Origin: Candidatus Pullichristensenella stercorigallinarum
Lineage (GTDB): Bacteria > Bacillota > Clostridia > Christensenellales > Aristaeellaceae
Assembly (NCBI GenBank): GCA_018712945.1
Contig: DVFZ01000070.1
Span: 1 to 64,000 of the forward strand
Direction: 5' to 3'
DNA length: 64,000 bases
A program made the position numbers and the translations under genes. This document shows, in pieces, positions 25,657 through 33,742 of this stretch. The notes beneath the pieces are model-generated. The model saw only the letters and a list, made by a program, of their open reading frames with translations, ran no database searches and was not told the origin of the DNA. How positions within the stretch are numbered: the first letter of the stretch is position 1; the number at the start of each line of letters is the position of its first letter.

Positions 25657-25685
25657 TTGCGCGGATTTCCCGCGGGACATATAAC
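25657..25685 (+). promoter_or_regulatory. promoter of the XRE-cupin/acyl-CoA synthetase operon
   Basis: TTGCGC, 17-base spacer, TATAAC, followed about 40 bases later by AAAGGAGG. Confidence 0.6.
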
Positions 25686-25738
25686 GCCATTCGCCGCCCG
25701 CCATGCGGACGGCAGAACAGACAAAGGAGGAATTCCCC

Positions 25739-26293
25739 ATGAATGAGAACATTAAAGCCATCGCCATACGAATATGCGACCTGCGTGAGATTATGGGCTA
25801 CACCCAGCAGGAGGTCGCCGAGCGCTCGGGCGTTCCGCTCGAGGACTACGTTGCTTACGAGGCGGGCGAAAGGGACTTCTCCTTCAGCCACTTGTTCAAC
25901 ATCGCTTCGACGCTGGGTGTAGATATCTCTGACCTCCTCACCGGCGAAAGCCCGAAGCTCAAGGGCTACATCCTTACCCGCGCGGGCAAGGGGCTGGCGT
26001 TTGACCGCCGCAAAGCCTACCACTACGAGCATCTGGCTTACAACTTCCGCGATAAAAAGGCGGAGCCGTTCATCGTCACCGTGGAATACGACCCCACGGG
26101 CGCGCCCAAGACCGCGCACGACCATGAAGGGCAGGAGTTTGACTACGTGCTCACCGGGCACATGAAAATCGTGCTGGCGGGCAACGAAGTCTATCTCGGC
26201 CCGGGCGATTCGATTTACTACGATTCGTCCATCCCCCACGCCATGTACGCGGTGGAAACCGACTGCCGCTTCATCGCTGTGGTCATCAAATAA
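25739..26293 (+). CDS. XRE-family regulator with C-terminal cupin domain
   Basis: 184 residues. Residues about 8-65 are a helix-turn-helix ('DLREIMGYTQQEVAERSGVP', 'FNIASTLGVDISDLLTG'); residues 105-184 form a cupin ('DHEGQEFDYVLTGHMKIVLA', 'LGPGDSIYYDSSIPHAMYAV') that probably binds a small ligand. The gene is 24 bases upstream of an acyl-CoA synthetase, and this two-gene pair is common in anaerobic Clostridia, so it likely senses the acid or acyl product of that enzyme. ATG at 25739 has AAAGGAGG eight bases upstream. Confidence 0.88.
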   Translation: MNENIKAIAIRICDLREIMGYTQQEVAERSGVPLEDYVAYEAGERDFSFSHLFNIASTLGVDISDLLTGESPKLKGYILTRAGKGLAFDRRKAYHYEHLAYNFRDKKAEPFIVTVEYDPTGAPKTAHDHEGQEFDYVLTGHMKIVLAGNEVYLGPGDSIYYDSSIPHAMYAVETDCRFIAVVIK

Positions 26294-26317
26294 CCGGAAC
26301 CGGAGGTCTGCAATATT

Positions 26318-27985
26318 ATGGCGCTCTACCAACGCTTTTTGAGAAAGCCTGAATTTGGCTCTTATGAAGATTTTCTGCACAATTTCCGCATCAACGTACC
26401 CGAAAACTTCAACTTCGCCTACGACGTGCTGGATGTAATCGCCCAGGAGGAGCCCGACAAGCGGGCGCTGCAATGGGTGCACATGGACGGCCGCGAACGC
26501 GCCTTCACCTTCGCGGAAATCGCCCGCCTTTCCCACCAGGCCGCCAATCTGTTCGCCCGCCTGGGCATCCGCAAAGGCGACAAGGTGATGCTGGTTTTGC
26601 GCCGGCATTACACCTTCTGGATCGCCATCATGGCCCTGTGCCGCATTGGGGCGGTGACCGTGCCCGCCACGCACCTGCTCACCAAGAAGGACATCGTCTA
26701 TCGCGCCAACAGCGCCGAGATCAAGATGGTGGTCACCTCGGCCGAGGGCTGCTTTGCCCAGAGCTGCGAGGATGCCATGCCCGAGTGCCCCACCGTGGAA
26801 AAGCTGCTGATTGTGGACGGCCAGCGCGAGGGTTGGCTGGACTTCGAGGCCCTGCTTGCGCAGGAGCCGGACGTGTATCCCCGCCCGCAGGAGCCGCTCA
26901 AGCACGACGATATCATGCTTTTGTACTTCACCTCCGGCACCTCCGGATTGCCCAAGATGGTCGGCCATAACTTCGATTATCCTCTGGGGCATATCCAGAC
27001 GGCTGTATTCTGGCATCAGTGCATCGATGGCGGTCTGCATCTCACGGTCTCGGAGACCGGTTGGATGAAGTCCGTCTGGGGCAAGCTGTACGGTCAGTGG
27101 CTGGCGGGTTCGGCCATCATGGTGTACGATTTTGAAAAATTCGTACCCAAAGACCTGCTCGCAGTGCTAGAGAAGTACAGGATAGATACCTTCTGTGCGC
27201 CGCCGACCATCTACCGCTTTATGATCTTGGAGGATGTGTCGAAATACGATCTGTCTTCCCTCAAGCACTGCACCACGGCGGGAGAACCCCTTAACCCCGA
27301 AGTCTACGAAAAGTGGAAGGAGCTTACCGGCCACGAATTGCGCGAGATCTTCGGTCAGACTGAGCTGTGCGTCACCGTCGGTACCTTCCCGTGGATGAAG
27401 GTCTGCCCCGGCTCGATGGGCAAGCCCTCGCCGCAGTTTGATGTGGACATCGTGGACGAGGACGACAAGAGCTGCCCCGCCGGTCAGGTGGGCGAAATCG
27501 TGGTGCGTACGCAGTACGAAACTCCCGTGGGCATGTTTCTGGGCTACTACCACGATGAGGAGGGCACAAAGGCTGTCTGGCACGACGGCATATACCACAC
27601 GCGCGACCTCGCCTGGCGCGATGAGTGGGGCTACTACTGGTACGTGGGCCGCGCCGACGACGTCATCAAGTCCTCCGGCTACCGCATCGGGCCCTTCGAG
27701 GTGGAGAGCGCCCTGATGGAGCACGACGCCGTGGTGGAAACCGCCATCACCGGCGTGCCCGACCCGGTGCGCGGCCAGATCGTCAAGGCTACCATCGTTC
27801 TCAAGGCTGGCTATGAGCCCACCGATGCGCTCAAAAAGGAGCTGCAAAACCACGTCAAGAAGCTGACTGCGCCCTACAAGTACCCGCGCATCATCGAATT
27901 CGTGGACGAGCTGCCCAAGACCATCTCCGGCAAGATCCGCCGCGTGGAACTGCGCGAGCGCGACAGCCAGAAGGCCGATCAATAA
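26318..27985 (+). CDS. AMP-forming acyl-CoA synthetase
   Basis: 555 residues with the full ANL-superfamily motif set: 'LYFTSGTSGLPKMVGHN' (ATP loop), 'REIFGQTELCVTVG' (adenine-binding), 'YYWYVGRADDVIKSSGYRIG' (hinge) and the catalytic lysine in 'KTISGKIRRVELRERD'. The N-terminus and 'SETGWMKSVWGKLYGQWLAG' resemble medium-chain or acetyl/benzoate-type synthetases of fermenters. It activates a carboxylic acid to its CoA thioester in the cytoplasm; the acid is unknown. CGGAGG lies 11 bases before the ATG. Expressed with the XRE-cupin regulator. Confidence 0.88.
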   Translation: MALYQRFLRKPEFGSYEDFLHNFRINVPENFNFAYDVLDVIAQEEPDKRALQWVHMDGRERAFTFAEIARLSHQAANLFARLGIRKGDKVMLVLRRHYTFWIAIMALCRIGAVTVPATHLLTKKDIVYRANSAEIKMVVTSAEGCFAQSCEDAMPECPTVEKLLIVDGQREGWLDFEALLAQEPDVYPRPQEPLKHDDIMLLYFTSGTSGLPKMVGHNFDYPLGHIQTAVFWHQCIDGGLHLTVSETGWMKSVWGKLYGQWLAGSAIMVYDFEKFVPKDLLAVLEKYRIDTFCAPPTIYRFMILEDVSKYDLSSLKHCTTAGEPLNPEVYEKWKELTGHELREIFGQTELCVTVGTFPWMKVCPGSMGKPSPQFDVDIVDEDDKSCPAGQVGEIVVRTQYETPVGMFLGYYHDEEGTKAVWHDGIYHTRDLAWRDEWGYYWYVGRADDVIKSSGYRIGPFEVESALMEHDAVVETAITGVPDPVRGQIVKATIVLKAGYEPTDALKKELQNHVKKLTAPYKYPRIIEFVDELPKTISGKIRRVELRERDSQKADQ

Positions 27986-27994
27986 AAATCCCTC

Positions 27995-28032
27995 CGCGCC
28001 CCGTCCGGCCACGCTCGGGCGGGGCGCGTTTT
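27995..28032 (+). terminator. terminator after the acyl-CoA synthetase
   Basis: Nine-pair stem CGCGCCCCG/CGGGGCGCG with inner CCGG/CGGG pairing possible, followed by TTTT; ten bases after the stop codon. Confidence 0.85.
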
Positions 28033-28048
28033 GCAAAGGAGCATGAGC

Positions 28049-29215
28049 ATGGACTGGCGGTTTTCCCAGCGCGCGTTGCGCTTTCAACCCAACATATTCA
28101 ACGTCCTCAAAGACCTCAAGGGAGAGCGCCTGACGCGTGGCGAATGGGTGTGCGACCTTTCGGTGGGCACGCCGGACTTTCCCGTGGCAGAGCACATCCG
28201 TAAGGCCGCCGCGCAGGCGGCACTGGATGCGGAAAGCTACAAGTACGCGCTGGGCGACCTGCCGGAACTGACGCAGGCCGTGCAGGGCTGGTACGCGCGG
28301 CGCTACGGCGTGTCGCTTGCGGAAAGCGAAATTATGGGCGTGTACGGCTCGCAGGAGGGCATTGCCCACATTGCCCTGACGCTGTGCGACCCCGGCGACG
28401 TGGTGCTCGTGCCCAACCCCTGCTATCCCATCTTTGAATACGGCCCGTATCTGAACGGCGCGGAAATCGCCTATTATCCGCTGGACGAACAGAGCGGCTA
28501 TCTGCCCGACCTTGCCGCCATCGACGAGGAGACGGCGCGGCGGGCAAAGATGATGATCGTCTCCTTCCCCGCCAATCCCGTGGGCGCGGTGGCCCCGCGC
28601 GCGTTTTACGACGACCTGGTGGCCTTCGCGCGCCGGCATGAAATTTGCATCGTCCATGACAACGCCTATTCCGAAATTATCTTTGACGGCGCGGAGGGCA
28701 TCTCGTTTTTGAGCGTGCCCGGGGCGATGGAGGTAGGCGTGGAGTTTAACTCCCTTTCCAAGACCTACAACCTCACCGGCGCGCGATTGTCGTTTTTGCT
28801 GGGCAACCGCGCCATCATCGAGCGCTTTCGCGCCCTGCGCACGCAAATTGACTACGGCCTGTTCCTGGTGGCGCAGCGCGCCGCCATCGCCGCGCTCAAC
28901 GGCCCGCAGGAAGGCGTGCAGGCGCAGCGCGCCGAATACCAGCGCCGCCGCGACGCGCTCTGCCACGGCCTCACCGCCGCCGGTTGGGACGTGCCCGACG
29001 CCAAGGGTACGATGTTCGTATGGGCCAGGACGCCGCATGGCTGGGAGGATGACGAAGCCTTCGTGCAGGAGTTGTTTGCGCGCACGGGCGTTTTGTGCAC
29101 ACCGGGCAGCGCCTTTGCCTCGCTGGGGCGCGGCCATGTGCGCTTCGCGCTGGTGCGCCCGGCGGAGGACCTGGCCGCATGCGTGGAGCGCGTGCAAAAA
29201 AGCGGCCTGATTTGA
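28049..29215 (+). CDS. PLP-dependent class I/II aminotransferase
   Basis: 388 residues. The PLP lysine lies in 'FNSLSKTYNLTGARLSFLLG', with 'DNAYSEIIF' (ring-stacking Asp/Tyr) and 'SFPANPVGAVAPRAFYDDLV' upstream and 'VRFALVRPAEDL' (carboxylate-binding Arg) near the end. It resembles LL-diaminopimelate/alanine-type aminotransferases; the amino donor and acceptor cannot be set from sequence alone. The ATG at 28049 is seven bases after AAAGGAG; an ATG at 28043 is too close. Confidence 0.85.
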   Translation: MDWRFSQRALRFQPNIFNVLKDLKGERLTRGEWVCDLSVGTPDFPVAEHIRKAAAQAALDAESYKYALGDLPELTQAVQGWYARRYGVSLAESEIMGVYGSQEGIAHIALTLCDPGDVVLVPNPCYPIFEYGPYLNGAEIAYYPLDEQSGYLPDLAAIDEETARRAKMMIVSFPANPVGAVAPRAFYDDLVAFARRHEICIVHDNAYSEIIFDGAEGISFLSVPGAMEVGVEFNSLSKTYNLTGARLSFLLGNRAIIERFRALRTQIDYGLFLVAQRAAIAALNGPQEGVQAQRAEYQRRRDALCHGLTAAGWDVPDAKGTMFVWARTPHGWEDDEAFVQELFARTGVLCTPGSAFASLGRGHVRFALVRPAEDLAACVERVQKSGLI

Positions 29216-29240
29216 CGTATAGCCCAAAAGATGATAAAAT
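29212..29240 (+). promoter_or_regulatory. promoter overlapping the aminotransferase stop codon
   Basis: TTGACG, 17-base spacer, TAAAAT. A hairpin at 29260-29285 lies between it and the next gene. Confidence 0.75.
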
Positions 29241-29259
29241 ACTTCCATAGGTTGAAACC

Positions 29260-29285
29260 GGCGCGGCCTGCCTGTAGGCCGCGCC
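29260..29285 (+). terminator. ten-pair hairpin in the leader of the secreted-protein gene
   Basis: GGCGCGGCCT/AGGCCGCGCC with a six-base loop, no T-run. Could terminate the aminotransferase transcript or shape the leader of the next message. Confidence 0.45.
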
Positions 29286-29310
29286 ACGATATGGGAGGAA
29301 CCGTACCTTG

Positions 29311-29904
29311 ATGAAACGCTTCTGGATGGCGCTGCTGGCGCTGGCGCTGCTTCTGGGCGGCGCGCAGGCGCAGGAGGACATATTCGCAATCACGCCCACA
29401 CCTACGGCAGCGGTGGGCTCCATTGGCCTGTCGATCTCTGAATACACCTACGCGGTGTTGACCAACGACACGCTGGGCGTGCGCTTTTCCTATCCCTCGC
29501 ACTGGATCCAGACCCCGGGCCGCCGCACCATCAGCTATGAGGAACCCGTGGCTGAGGGCGATATCCCCGCGCGCATGGCCGTATCGGTCAAACAGCTCGA
29601 CGACCGCGCCGACGAGGATGAGATGACCAGCCAGCTTTCTTCGTTTGTGAGCGCCATTTTTACGCAGTTCGACAGCTATGAAATCGGCAACCTCATCACC
29701 GACGTATCCTTCATGGGCAAAACCGCTTATTCCACCATCTACCGTGGCTACAAGGGCGACCAGGTGATTCAGGGCACGGCGATCATGACCTGCGTTGGCA
29801 CAAAGATTTACGCCTACCACTTCTCCTGTGACGCCAATGATTACGACGCCATGACCACCGTAATGGAATACATGCGCAACCATGTGGAGGCCAACAACAG
29901 CTAA
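29311..29904 (+). CDS. secreted protein of unknown function
   Basis: 197 residues. Signal peptide 'MKRFWMALLALALLLGGAQA' with cleavage after AQA, then a short Thr/Pro segment and a 150-residue domain beginning 'GVRFSYPSHWIQTPGRRTIS'. This 'SYPSHW' opening, with predicted alternating beta strands and an amphipathic C-terminal helix ('AMTTVMEYMRNHVEANNS'), recalls PsbP/Mog1-like lipoprotein domains that are common in extracytoplasmic proteins of Bacillota; no activity can be assigned. The ATG at 29311 is used, following GGGAGG; a TTG one codon earlier is possible. Confidence 0.7.
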   Translation: MKRFWMALLALALLLGGAQAQEDIFAITPTPTAAVGSIGLSISEYTYAVLTNDTLGVRFSYPSHWIQTPGRRTISYEEPVAEGDIPARMAVSVKQLDDRADEDEMTSQLSSFVSAIFTQFDSYEIGNLITDVSFMGKTAYSTIYRGYKGDQVIQGTAIMTCVGTKIYAYHFSCDANDYDAMTTVMEYMRNHVEANNS

Positions 29905-29923
29905 TCCCAATTGCAGTAGCAAG

Positions 29924-29956
29924 GCCCGCTTCCGGTCATCGCCGGAGGCGGGCTTT
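29924..29956 (+). terminator. terminator after the secreted-protein gene
   Basis: Twelve-pair stem GCCCGCTTCCGG/CCGGAGGCGGGC (one T-G pair) with a six-base loop, followed by TTTG; 19 bases after the stop. Confidence 0.85.
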
Positions 29957-30206
29957 GCTTTGCAATAAAGGGCTGCCCTCTCGCGGGCGGCAAAAGTGGA
30001 ACAGGCGTTTCGCGGGCAGCGGGCTTTCCCCTCTCGTCCCCTCCACCGCGCGCCTTCTCCCGCGTCCGCGCCTGTTCCCGCCGGTTGCCCGGCAAGCATA
30101 AGTATATCCATTTTTGCAGCGTGGGCAAGGGAAAAGCGCTGAATTATGCTTTTTTGCCTTCCAACTGTCGGCTGGGTATTTCCAAAAACACAGGCGGTTT
30201 CTATCC

Positions 30207-30351
30207 GGCCTCAGGGGATTAACAAAGTTCGCAGACTGTCAGCGTGATGAGAAAGCCCACAAATTTGCTGGCACAGTATGCAAAAATTGCTTCCCCATTC
30301 CTCTTTAGGAAGCAATTTTCGCGTTGCGGGCTTTGTCAGCGCTCTGAGGCC
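30207..30351. repeat. repeat family A, short copy
   Basis: Left motif AACAAAGTTCGCAGACTGTCAG, central stem GCAAAAATTGCTTCC/GGAAGCAATTTTCGC (with base changes on both arms relative to other copies), right end TTTGTCAGCGCTCTG. The mid-part is deleted. Its borders GGCCTCAG (30207-30214) and CTGAGGCC (30344-30351) are complementary. Directly 3' of the minus-strand gene at 30357. The remainder of 29957-30206 shows no gene. Confidence 0.7.
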
Positions 30352-30356
30352 AGGCT

Positions 30357-30899
30357 TTAATAAGCAGCTGCCCTGGCCTTCTTGGCGGCCTGCAATGCCT
30401 GCAACTCCCGCTGGCGCTTGAGCAGGATGACCAGGCGCGGGCGGTTGTAGCGCTGGATGAGAATAAAGGGCAAGTTGCCGAAAAGGTCGTACAGCAACAT
30501 GCAAATCCAGTTCCATCCCTTGGGCAGCAGCACCAGAAACACGGGGCTCAATACAATCAGCACCACATGCACAAGCTCGGCCACGCAGGTTTCGCGGATC
30601 AGCCCCTCCACGTGTTCAGGGCTGCGCATCACGCCGATCTTTTTGCGGAAAGTGTGCGGTATATAGCGGCTCATATCCGGCACTTTGTCCTTCCAGCGGT
30701 TGATCCCAAGCTTCAAATAAATATCGCCGTTTTTTTCCCATGCGTAGGAAGCATAGGGAAAAGCGCTATAATCAAAGTTCTTGCGCGGCATCATTTCACC
30801 GATGAAAAAACACAAAATCCCCATCACCAGGCAAATTACGCCGAAGCGCAAAATCAGGCCAAAAAACGCGGGAATCTGCGACAGTAAACGGGAAAACAT
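30357..30899 (-). CDS. CrtO-like membrane acyltransferase
   Basis: 180 residues with three to four hydrophobic segments ('FFGLILRFGVICLVMGILCF', 'LVHVVLIVLSPVFLVLLPKG'). 'INRWKDKVPDMSRYIP' and 'GNLPFILIQRYNRPRLVILL' are the two signature blocks of the glycosyl-4,4'-diaponeurosporenoate acyltransferase (CrtO) family. No carotenoid genes are nearby, so the acceptor here is probably a different glycolipid; only the family is supported. ATG at 30899 has GAGGAGGGG upstream; an upstream in-frame extension lacks any ribosome binding site. Own promoter at 30919-30947. Confidence 0.75.
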   Translation of the reverse strand: MFSRLLSQIPAFFGLILRFGVICLVMGILCFFIGEMMPRKNFDYSAFPYASYAWEKNGDIYLKLGINRWKDKVPDMSRYIPHTFRKKIGVMRSPEHVEGLIRETCVAELVHVVLIVLSPVFLVLLPKGWNWICMLLYDLFGNLPFILIQRYNRPRLVILLKRQRELQALQAAKKARAAAY

Positions 30900-30918
30900 T
30901 GCACCCCTCCTCACTGGC

Positions 30919-30947
30919 ATTATAGCAAGACACGGCGAGGATTTCAA
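30919..30947 (-). promoter_or_regulatory. promoter of the CrtO-like gene
   Basis: Minus strand TTGAAA, 17-base spacer, TATAAT, about 20 bases upstream of the start codon region. Confidence 0.75.
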
Positions 30948-31388
30948 CGGAAAATTGCGCTTTTGCGGATTAAATTGTGGTTTGCTCCCCACGGGCTGAA
31001 GCAGGCCGCATGCGGCCGGGAAGCAGAACGGGTACGGCCTTCCAATGCGCCAGGACGGTGTGGGAGAATGCCACGGCTATGTTGACCGCTATCAACGCGT
31101 GCGATGCAAAAAGAGCCGTACAGATCTCCGCGCGCCCGTGCGGAGGCGTGAAAATCCATGACATTGCGCATGCTCGCAAACGCGGTTGATGAACGTCAGC
31201 AACGCTGAGTGGAATGCAAACATCATTTGCGGGCCGCGCGCAGCCTTCTCAATGACAGATCGTGCAGTTCAGATGCGCATTGCGCAATGGACTTCCGGCA
31301 AATCCTGTGAAACTTTTCCATAGTAGAATCATGCCGCCTCGATACTTTCGCATGGCCGCTGTGCGCCCGCCCGCTCCAGAGATGCAAC
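30948..31388. other. gene-free stretch between two minus-strand genes
   Basis: No open frame with ribosome binding site or family motif on either strand. It holds a 14-bp perfect palindrome GGCCGCATGCGGCC (31004-31017) and scattered short inverted repeats. Possibly decayed coding sequence; nothing more can be supported. Confidence 0.4.
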
Positions 31389-31419
31389 GCGCCCGGCTTG
31401 CGATAAGCAGGCCGGGCGC
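31389..31419 (-). terminator. terminator of the Hdr-Flx-fumarate reductase operon
   Basis: Nine-pair stem GCGCCCGGC/GCCGGGCGC with a 13-base loop (inner GCTT/AAGC pairs possible), 16 bases after the flavoprotein stop; a T-run precedes it on the minus strand. Confidence 0.6.
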
Positions 31420-31435
31420 TTGAAAAAACGATGGA

Positions 31436-33037
31436 TTACTGGTCGCCGGTGCGCGCGTAATGCGGCAGCAGCTTCGGGGATTCCTCGGTGGGTTCCACAC
31501 CGGCAGCCTTCATCTCGGCCATGAACTTGTCCACGTGCGCGAGGGTGGGCTTGCCAAGCTGCACATCCTTGCTGGCCTTGGCGGCGGAGATGCCGGCCTG
31601 ACGGCCAAAGACGATCACGTCCAGCAGGGAGTTGCCCATCAGGCGGTTGCGGCCGTGGATGCCGCCCACAGCTTCACCAGCCACGAACAGGCCGGGCACG
31701 CAGCTTTCGCACTGATCGTTGACGCGCAGGCCGCCGTTCTGGTAGTGCAGGGTCGGATAGACGAGGATCGGCACTTCGCGCATGTCGATGCCATACTTGA
31801 GGAACATGCGCAGCATGGCGGGCAGGCGCTTTTCCAGCGTGCCCTTGCCGTGAATCATGTCGATCATCGGCGTATCGAGCCACACGGCCTGGCCTTCGGG
31901 CGTGGTTACGCCCTTGCCGCGCGCCTTGCACTCGCGGATGATGGAGGCGGCGGACACGTCGCGCGTCTCCAGCGGATGCATGAAGGCTTCGCCTTCGGCG
32001 TTGATGAGCATCGCGCCCATGGAGCGCACTTTCTCCGTGACCAGCGCGCCGTAAATCTGCAACGGATAGGCCGCGCCGGTGGGATGGTATTGCAGCGTAT
32101 CGGCGTACAGAAGCGGCACGCCCGCGCGGTAACCAAGGATCAGGCCGTCGGCCGTGGCGCCGTAGTGGTTGGAGGTCGGGAAGCCCTGGTAATGCAGCCG
32201 TCCCGCGCCGCCGGTGGAAATGATGACGGTTTTGGCGCGCGCGATCAGGTGCTTGCCGGTTTCCATGTTGAGCAGCACCGCGCCGGCGGCGTGGCCGTTT
32301 TCATCGAGAATCAGCTCGATGGCGGCGGTGAAGTCCACCACCGGGATTTCGCGGTTCCACACCTCGTCGCGCAGCGTGCGCATGATTTCCGCGCCGGAGT
32401 AGTCCGCCGCCGCGTGCATGCGCTTGCGGGAGGTGCCGCCGCCGTGGGTGGTAATCATGGTGCCGTCCTCGGCCTTGTCAAATTCCACGCCCAGCTCGTT
32501 GAGCCACTTCACGGCGCCGGGGCCGTCCATGACCAGCTTGCGCAGAAGCTCAGGCACGGCCGCGTAGTGGCCGCCGCCGAAAGCGTCCAGATAGTGCTGA
32601 GCCGGGGAGTCGTTGGCCTTGTCCGCGGCCTGGATGCCGCCTTCGGCCATCATGGTGTTGGCGTCGCCAATGCGCAGCTTGGTGACGATCATTACATTCG
32701 CGCCGTTCTCGTGCGCCATGACCGCCGCCGAGGAACCCGCGCCGCCGCCGCCGATGACGAGCACGTCCACATCGTAGTCGGGGTGCTCAAGATCCAGCTT
32801 GAGGCCGGATACGCGGCTCTTGCCCTCCAGCAGGGCGCGCAGCTCCACGGGCACCTTGTCGCCCTTGTTCACGCCCACGCGCAGGGTGTCAAAGCCCACG
32901 TCGCGGTAGTCAGGATGGAATTCCTTCAAAAGCGCGTCTTTTTCCTCCGCGCTCATGCGGCGCGGCTCCACCCCAATGCGCGAAGCGCGGGTGGCCTCCA
33001 CCTTCTTAATGGATGCGAGCATGTCCTGAGAATACAT
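31436..33037 (-). CDS. fumarate reductase/succinate dehydrogenase-type flavoprotein subunit
   Basis: 533 residues. After an unusual ~85-residue N-terminal extension comes the FAD fold 'DVDVLVIGGGGAGSSAAVMA', 'MAEGGIQAA', the substrate-domain 'LQYHPTG', 'ETRDVSAASIIRE' and the C-terminal 'VGGIHGRNRLMGNSLLDVIV', all as in FrdA/SdhA (HG.NRL.GNSLLD). It should reduce fumarate to succinate (or the reverse). It is the last gene of an 11-gene operon with its iron-sulfur partner and Hdr/Flx electron carriers; no cytochrome b or membrane-anchor gene is present, so the complex is probably soluble. L-aspartate oxidase is a remote alternative, disfavoured by context. Confidence 0.85.
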   Translation of the reverse strand: MYSQDMLASIKKVEATRASRIGVEPRRMSAEEKDALLKEFHPDYRDVGFDTLRVGVNKGDKVPVELRALLEGKSRVSGLKLDLEHPDYDVDVLVIGGGGAGSSAAVMAHENGANVMIVTKLRIGDANTMMAEGGIQAADKANDSPAQHYLDAFGGGHYAAVPELLRKLVMDGPGAVKWLNELGVEFDKAEDGTMITTHGGGTSRKRMHAAADYSGAEIMRTLRDEVWNREIPVVDFTAAIELILDENGHAAGAVLLNMETGKHLIARAKTVIISTGGAGRLHYQGFPTSNHYGATADGLILGYRAGVPLLYADTLQYHPTGAAYPLQIYGALVTEKVRSMGAMLINAEGEAFMHPLETRDVSAASIIRECKARGKGVTTPEGQAVWLDTPMIDMIHGKGTLEKRLPAMLRMFLKYGIDMREVPILVYPTLHYQNGGLRVNDQCESCVPGLFVAGEAVGGIHGRNRLMGNSLLDVIVFGRQAGISAAKASKDVQLGKPTLAHVDKFMAEMKAAGVEPTEESPKLLPHYARTGDQ

Positions 33038-33050
33038 TGGTCAAGCCCCC

Positions 33051-33728
33051 TTACTTCTCGATATCGCGGTGGTTGTAAAGCTCCTTGATTTCATCAATGG
33101 GCTTTTGCATGATGTCCTCGATCAGGGCGTTGAACTCGCCCTCCTCGATGGCCTTTACGCGCTCGGTGAGGTGCTTTGCCTCGGGCGCGATGTACTTGCC
33201 GTTCAGGCGGCGGGCCAGCAGGGCCACCTGCGGGTGGGAAATGCCGGCCGGGCAGCGCGCGGAGCAGATGCCGCACATCACGCAGTCAAACGACTCCTCG
33301 GCGCACTTTTTGAACTCGCCGCGCTGCGCGTAGGCGATGTATTGCATCACGTTTAGGCCCTGCGGGCAGGCCTTGGTGCAGGCGTTGCAGCCGATGCAGC
33401 TGTAAATTTCCGGATAGAGCTGCATCATGATCTGCTCCTGCGGGCGGATCTTCTCGATATCGTACACCTGCTTGACCAGCGGGAAGTAGGGCAGCGTGGC
33501 CACATACATGTTTTCCTCAACCTTGGTAGAGCAGGCCAGGCACATCTTCAGCTCGGTAGAGCCCTTGACGCGGTAGATCGTAGCGCAGGCGCCGCAGAAA
33601 CCGTTGCGGCAGCCGCAGCCGCGCTTGAGCTCGTAGCCGGCGTATTCCAGAGCGCCCATGATGGTCAGGCTCTCCGGAACCTCGTATTTCTTGCCCATCA
33701 AATAGACCGTTATCATCTTATCAGCCAT
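33051..33728 (-). CDS. fumarate reductase-type iron-sulfur subunit
   Basis: 225 residues. N-terminal [2Fe-2S] domain ('GCGCRNGFCGACATIYRV', 'CLACS') followed by two ferredoxin-type clusters ('CIGCNACTKACP', 'CVMCGICSARCP'), the FrdB/SdhB layout; the C-terminal cluster motifs are the all-cysteine [4Fe-4S] kind rather than the [3Fe-4S] kind used by quinone-reactive enzymes. That fits electron delivery from soluble proteins instead of quinol. No HdrB-like CCG domain is fused, unlike TfrB of methanogens; a separate HdrB is encoded upstream. 13 bases before the flavoprotein gene. Confidence 0.87.
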   Translation of the reverse strand: MADKMITVYLMGKKYEVPESLTIMGALEYAGYELKRGCGCRNGFCGACATIYRVKGSTELKMCLACSTKVEENMYVATLPYFPLVKQVYDIEKIRPQEQIMMQLYPEIYSCIGCNACTKACPQGLNVMQYIAYAQRGEFKKCAEESFDCVMCGICSARCPAGISHPQVALLARRLNGKYIAPEAKHLTERVKAIEEGEFNALIEDIMQKPIDEIKELYNHRDIEK

Positions 33729-33742
33729 CGTTCAGCCCTCCA

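Noticed and set aside
30948-31200. Short plus-strand frame starting MVCSPRAEAGRM at 30977
   Set aside because: No ribosome binding site and no similarity I recognise; overlaps a perfect palindrome.
33051-33728. TfrB-type thiol:fumarate reductase subunit
   Set aside because: The subunit has no fused CCG domain; the HdrB function is encoded separately upstream.
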